In this document: in pieces, positions 20,801-24,400 of the stretch
Layout: every line of letters begins with the position of its first letter
Numbering within the stretch: position 1 is the stretch's first letter
Assembly: GCA_025201765.1 (NCBI GenBank)
Contig: MU623633.1
Location: forward strand, 1 to 24,400
Source: Daldinia sp. FL1419
Lineage: Eukaryota; Ascomycota; Sordariomycetes; Xylariales; Hypoxylaceae
Length of the DNA stretch: 24,400 nt
Reading direction: 5' to 3'
Notes under the pieces: model-generated
Databases searched by the model: none
Told to the model about the DNA's origin: nothing
Seen by the model: the letters and a program-made list of their open reading frames with translations, nothing else
Position numbers and translations under genes: made by a program

Positions 20801-22050
20801 AAACTTATTTTTAATTTCTAATTAATTTAAATTTATTATAAAAATAATAAATAATATTGGATAACCAAATTTATAAATAATAATTATTAAATCTTAATAA
20901 TAATAAAATATAAATCTTTCTAAACCCATAAATATTACTAATAAATAAATAATATACCTAATTAATAATATATTAATATTTTTAGTTAATATTATATTAT
21001 CAAAACCATTCCTAAAAACCTTACAAAAATTATTTTACTTATATTATAATTAATTAAAAAAATTTTATTCTATTATAACCTAAATATTAATTAAATATTA
21101 TTAAAAAAATTATTTAAAAATAAAAAATATTAATTTTTACTAATAATAATTATAAAAATAAAATTAAAAATATTATTACAATATTAAATTTATTTTTTTA
21201 TAATTACTTTTATTAATAAATATTATTAAATCCTACCTAATTCTTCTATATAATTATATTAAAAAATAAAAAAAGGATATATAAAATAGGTAAATAATTA
21301 GGACTTTTACGTAAAAATATATAAAAAAACCCAAAATATCTTATTCAACCAAAATAATTTCCTTTTACCACTATCTTATACCAGATATATCTAGAATAAT
21401 TCTAATAACATTATCCATTATTGGAAGATTCTTTTATTTCCAATTAACGCCTTCCTTAATAATAAAATTTAAATTTAACTTTAAAATTATTTTAATTTAA
21501 ATTTAATTAATTTTATTTTTTTTTAATTAGTATATGGTATTTTGTAATTATTCCTAAGTAATAATATATTTCTTTACATAAGGATTTTTCTTATAAATTT
21601 CTTTAAATAATTATATCAGAATATCCACATTTAAATCATTATCATTTATTACCATTTAATGTTAAAAAATCATTTATAAGTTATAAAAATATAATTAGAT
21701 ATATTATAATCTTTTATTCAATATTATATTTATTGGATTAGTTTAATAATATAAAACTCTTTATATTTAGAAGTAGCTTGGTTTTATACTACCACTGGAA
21801 CAATTAATAGACTTATAATATATAAAGATAAAAATAAATATTAAATTATAATATTAAATATTCTTTTTAAATAACTTAATTTTAAAATTAATTTTAATAA
21901 ATAACAATTATAAAAATTTGGGTAATTTATAAATTTCTACCAAACTAATATCTTTATTCTTGTAACACAAATTATAAATTCTAATTTTTTCTATTTTATT
22001 TCTTAATTACTTATTTAATTAATATAATATATTATATGTATTACATTATT
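17900..22050 (-). pseudogene. Helitron RepHel (HUH replication initiator + Pif1-type helicase), RIP-inactivated
   Basis: RepHel nicks and unwinds DNA for rolling-circle Helitron transposition. Motifs remain in the right order on the minus strand. A zinc-finger remnant, CNTYNILY (22045-22022), is followed by YNLCYKNKDISL (about 21976-21941). Helitron N-terminal domain words are KKNPYVKKYI (21590-21560) and NLPIMDNVIRIILDISG (21430-21378). The Rep domain shows KFGYPILFIIFIINLN (about 20872-20824; family FGxPDLF(I/V)TFTANPNW) and LLYIYYLIFL (about 20650-20621; family PHxHLLIFL). EVPGPDINPDD (about 20565-20530) and IKYIYKYIYK (20240-20192) follow. The helicase shows a Walker A relic RIKKTFLY (19141-19118), ATSSGIIILLLPGK (19069-19028), FNIPIKLN, LFNNILTLLKGDFTQIL (about 18845-18785) and YIVISRVKNI (17965-17936). 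Both Rep histidines have become Tyr and the Walker glycines are lost; there are dozens of stops and some frameshifts. Dead gene. Confidence 0.85.
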
Positions 22051-22084
22051 TATTTATGGCTCTATTATCATAAATTTTAATTAT

Positions 22085-22880
22085 TAAAAAACCATTCTTT
22101 AATAATTAAAATAAATATTGTATAAAAGATTTCAATTCTTATTAATTATAATTTTTATATGGTTAATTAGTTATAAATATTGCTAACCTTTTAATAAAGT
22201 GATTTTATTTAATAAAAAACCTTAATTATTATTATTTAAAAATTTTATATAATTAAATAGGTTAAATAAATTAAATAAGTATAAGAGATTTATAATAATC
22301 TTCTAATATTGTTAGCCTTTTAGTAGGGCAACCTCATCTAGCAGACTTTAATTACTATTATTTAAAGATTTTATATGGTTAAATAAATTAAATAAGTTAA
22401 ATAGGTTAAATAAGTACAAAAAACTTATAGTGATCTTTTAATATTGCTGGTTTTTTAATAAGACAACCTCATCTGGCAGATTTTAATTACTATTATTTAA
22501 GAATTTTATATGGTTAAACAAATATAAGAATTTCTGGATAATTTTCTAATATTACTAATTCTTTAAAAAAATAATCTTATCTAATAAAAGGCCTTAATTA
22601 CTATTATTCAAAAATTTTACGTAATTAAATAAATATAAAAGGTTTAAAATAATTTTCAAATATTACTAACCTTTTGGAAAGGTAATTTTATTTAACAAAT
22701 CTTAATTGTTATTATTTAAGAATTTTATATAATTAAATAAATATAAAAATTTTTAAACAATCTTTTAATACTACTAATTTTTTAAAAGGGCAACCCCATT
22801 TAACAAAAACCAACATCTTAATTCAAACTCTTTTAAAAATATTAATTACATTTAAATTTAACTCTTATAATAATTAACAC
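22085..22880 (-). pseudogene. Tandem protein repeats (36-45 residues), degraded, upstream of RepHel
   Basis: At least six DNA repeats with starts near 22179, 22308, 22443, 22551, 22662 and 22770. The periods are 129, 135, 108, 111 and 108 bp, all multiples of three. Minus-strand translation stays in one frame: LLDEVALLKG, then QY, stop, KIIINLLYLFN, HIKSLNNSN, stop, and repeat. Stops recur at the same positions (after NNSN and around KG--Y), where CAA/CAG (Gln) fits. Longer copies carry extra LFN triplets. A weaker seventh unit (LINHIKIIINKN) runs towards the RepHel zinc finger about 25 residues further on, though in a shifted frame now. It may be an N-terminal extension of RepHel or a separate protein. 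Family unknown. Confidence 0.65.
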
Positions 22881-23149
22881 CATTTGGGAATACAACATGA
22901 TTAATATATCTTATAAAAAAGATTAGTATTAAAATTTATATATATTTTAAAAAAATTTCAAACCCTTTTACATTCAACATACATCTTTAAAAAAATAGAA
23001 ATATTTATTAAAAAATAATAGTTTTTAAAAAAAAAAATTAATAATAAAACTTTTTTTAAAAAATAATTTTAATATTTATAAATTAATATTTATATATTTA
23101 TATATCCATACATTTATTATAAAATATAAAAAAAATATTAATAATTTAT

Positions 23150-23585
23150 TTATCCCTACTCTTCCTTTCCTACTATATTCATCTCAAAAAAATTAAAAAT
23201 AAAAATTACTTCCAATTCACCGCTATTAAAATTATTTATAAAATTATATTAAATAAAAAATCTAATTTTTTACTTATTTTCATTAGTCTTTCACTTTTTG
23301 GAATAGGATACCAACAATCAAAGCTCTTATTTAATAATAAAATTAAGAAAAGGTAGATTAATATTAAAACCTTTTATAAAATCCTTATCACCATTATCCA
23401 TTAAATTATTCTTAAAATAATTTCGTTTAATCTTAAATAAAGCAGATAATTCATAATCAACATCAATTTAACCTGTAAATTTATATTTTTAATAATTAAA
23501 AATATTTTATAATTCAATTACCAATTTTAAAAAAAAAATAACACTATTTAACAAAAAAAACATAATTATAACCTCATCTTTTTTA
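23150..23585 (-). pseudogene. Coding relic upstream of the repeat protein, unknown family
   Basis: One minus-strand frame of about 145 codons reads KDEVIIMFFLLNSVIFFLKL; later IDVDYELSALFKIKRNYFKN, NGDKDFIKGFNINLPFLNF, LLVSYSKK, NSGELEVIFIFNFFEMN. About ten stops occur, at codons derivable from Gln or Trp by one transition. The residue mix is far from AT-biased noise (Asp, Glu, Gly, Pro in plausible places). It may be the N-terminal part of the protein carrying the 36-residue repeats, or a captured host gene. Not recognised. Confidence 0.4.
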
Positions 23586-24400
23586 AATTTATAATATTAA
23601 AAAAAATTACAAATTAATAATAATAAACTAAAATTTATATAAGAAATCAAATAATCTTAATTACCATCATTTATACCTTAAAAAATTTATTTAATTAATA
23701 CTATTATTTAAGAAAATATATTTAAAAGAAATTTATACAATTCAAAAACCATATTATATAAATATAATTTAAAGACTTTAAAAATGGTAAAATCTTAAAC
23801 AAAATAATATTTATATTATAAATCCCCTTTTCCAAATATAAAACTTTTACAATCAAAACAAATAAAATTATCCACTAAAACCCTAAAAAATTTATGAAAT
23901 TTCATTTACATATAAATCCAACATTTTTTATCAAATTTTAACAAAAAATTCATACAAAATGAAATTATATTTCTGAGACTGTAGATATATTAAAAGAATA
24001 TTTTAAAAATATAAATAAAAATAATATACCAAAAACATAAAAACTAATTTTAATATTAAAGATTTAAGATTTTTTAATTAATATTAATTAAATTTTTAAA
24101 ATAATTATTAGCCCTAAAAATATAATAAAAGAAATAAATAATAAATATTTTATATTAAATTACAAAATTATATTATTTTTTATAATAATAATTTTTTTTA
24201 ATAATATAATTATAAAAGAAATTTAATAATTCTTATAACTATCTTATTTATATTAATTAAAAATAAAAATAAATTTATTATCTTTACCTATTTTTAATTA
24301 TAAATTATTATAATCTTTAATTTTAAAAATACAATTTTAAATTTTTATTAATAATTAATATTAATCTTTAAAAATATAAAAGAAAGGGTATTAATTATAA
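23586..24400. other. AT-rich right edge, possible further minus-strand relic
   Basis: AT-rich with C exceeding G on the plus strand. Minus-strand words such as FICFDCKSFIFGKGD (about 23890-23830) look coding-like, but a T-rich, G-bearing strand is poor in stops by composition alone, so this is not called as a gene. No Helitron 5' end was recognised before the window stops. Confidence 0.4.

Larger units (their letters stand above)
15881..22050 (-). mobile_element. RIP-degraded Helitron, 5' end not found
   Basis: Bounded on its 3' side by the hairpin-CTAG terminus and containing a full-length but destroyed RepHel gene in the same orientation. The right limit given is only the furthest RepHel motif; further coding relics on the same strand (22085-23585) suggest that it continues. 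The 5' TC terminus cannot be located in AT-rich DNA and may be outside the window. About 2 kb lie between the end of the helicase and the 3' terminus. Confidence 0.7.

Noticed and set aside
1..24400. CRISPR array, rRNA or prokaryotic operon
   Set aside because: The gene structure is fungal with spliceosomal introns, and no short regularly spaced identical repeats or rRNA motifs are present.

Overview
The window comes from a filamentous ascomycete (Pezizomycotina, probably a Sordariomycete; the class is a guess from the promoter style and the protein). It holds one intact host gene, a five-exon glycogen synthase with short GT-AG introns (55-96 nt) and CTAAC branch sites. The gene sits in a normal-GC island of about 5 kb. 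Both sides are extremely AT-rich DNA, and the right block fills almost everything from about 5.4 kb to the end. Repeat copies in that block differ mainly by C/T and G/A transitions, and recognisable reading frames are broken mostly where Gln (CAA/CAG) or Trp codons would have stood. This is the signature of repeat-induced point mutation (RIP).

Layout: 1-295 is an AT block; 296-968 is the 3' flank of glycogen synthase; 969-3357 (minus) is the gene; 3358-5382 is its upstream region. 5383-10135 is bounded by long imperfect inverted repeats of a Fot1/pogo-like element. Inside lie about nine degraded tandem copies of a coding-like module (plus strand) and a Helitron-type 3' end at 9905-9939. 10265-10609 is a small mariner-like MITE. 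Two dispersed copies of the module lie at 11254-11650 and 14484-14905, among smaller repeats and gene remnants. A GC-rich relic is at 15611-15819.

From 15881 rightward is a minus-strand Helitron. It has a terminal hairpin plus CTAG at 15881-15916. A RIP-destroyed RepHel gene lies at about 17900-22050, in which zinc-finger, Helitron N-terminal, HUH Rep and Pif1-type helicase motifs can still be read in order. Immediately upstream of RepHel, on the same strand, is a stretch of at least six diverged 36-45-residue protein repeats (22085-22880) and a further coding relic (23150-23585). The 5' end of the Helitron was not found and may lie beyond the window.

Nothing outside glycogen synthase looks functional as a protein gene. 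The rest is a layered graveyard of mobile elements in which RIP has erased GC content but left enough phase and codon information to recognise several families. No tRNA, rRNA or CRISPR was found.
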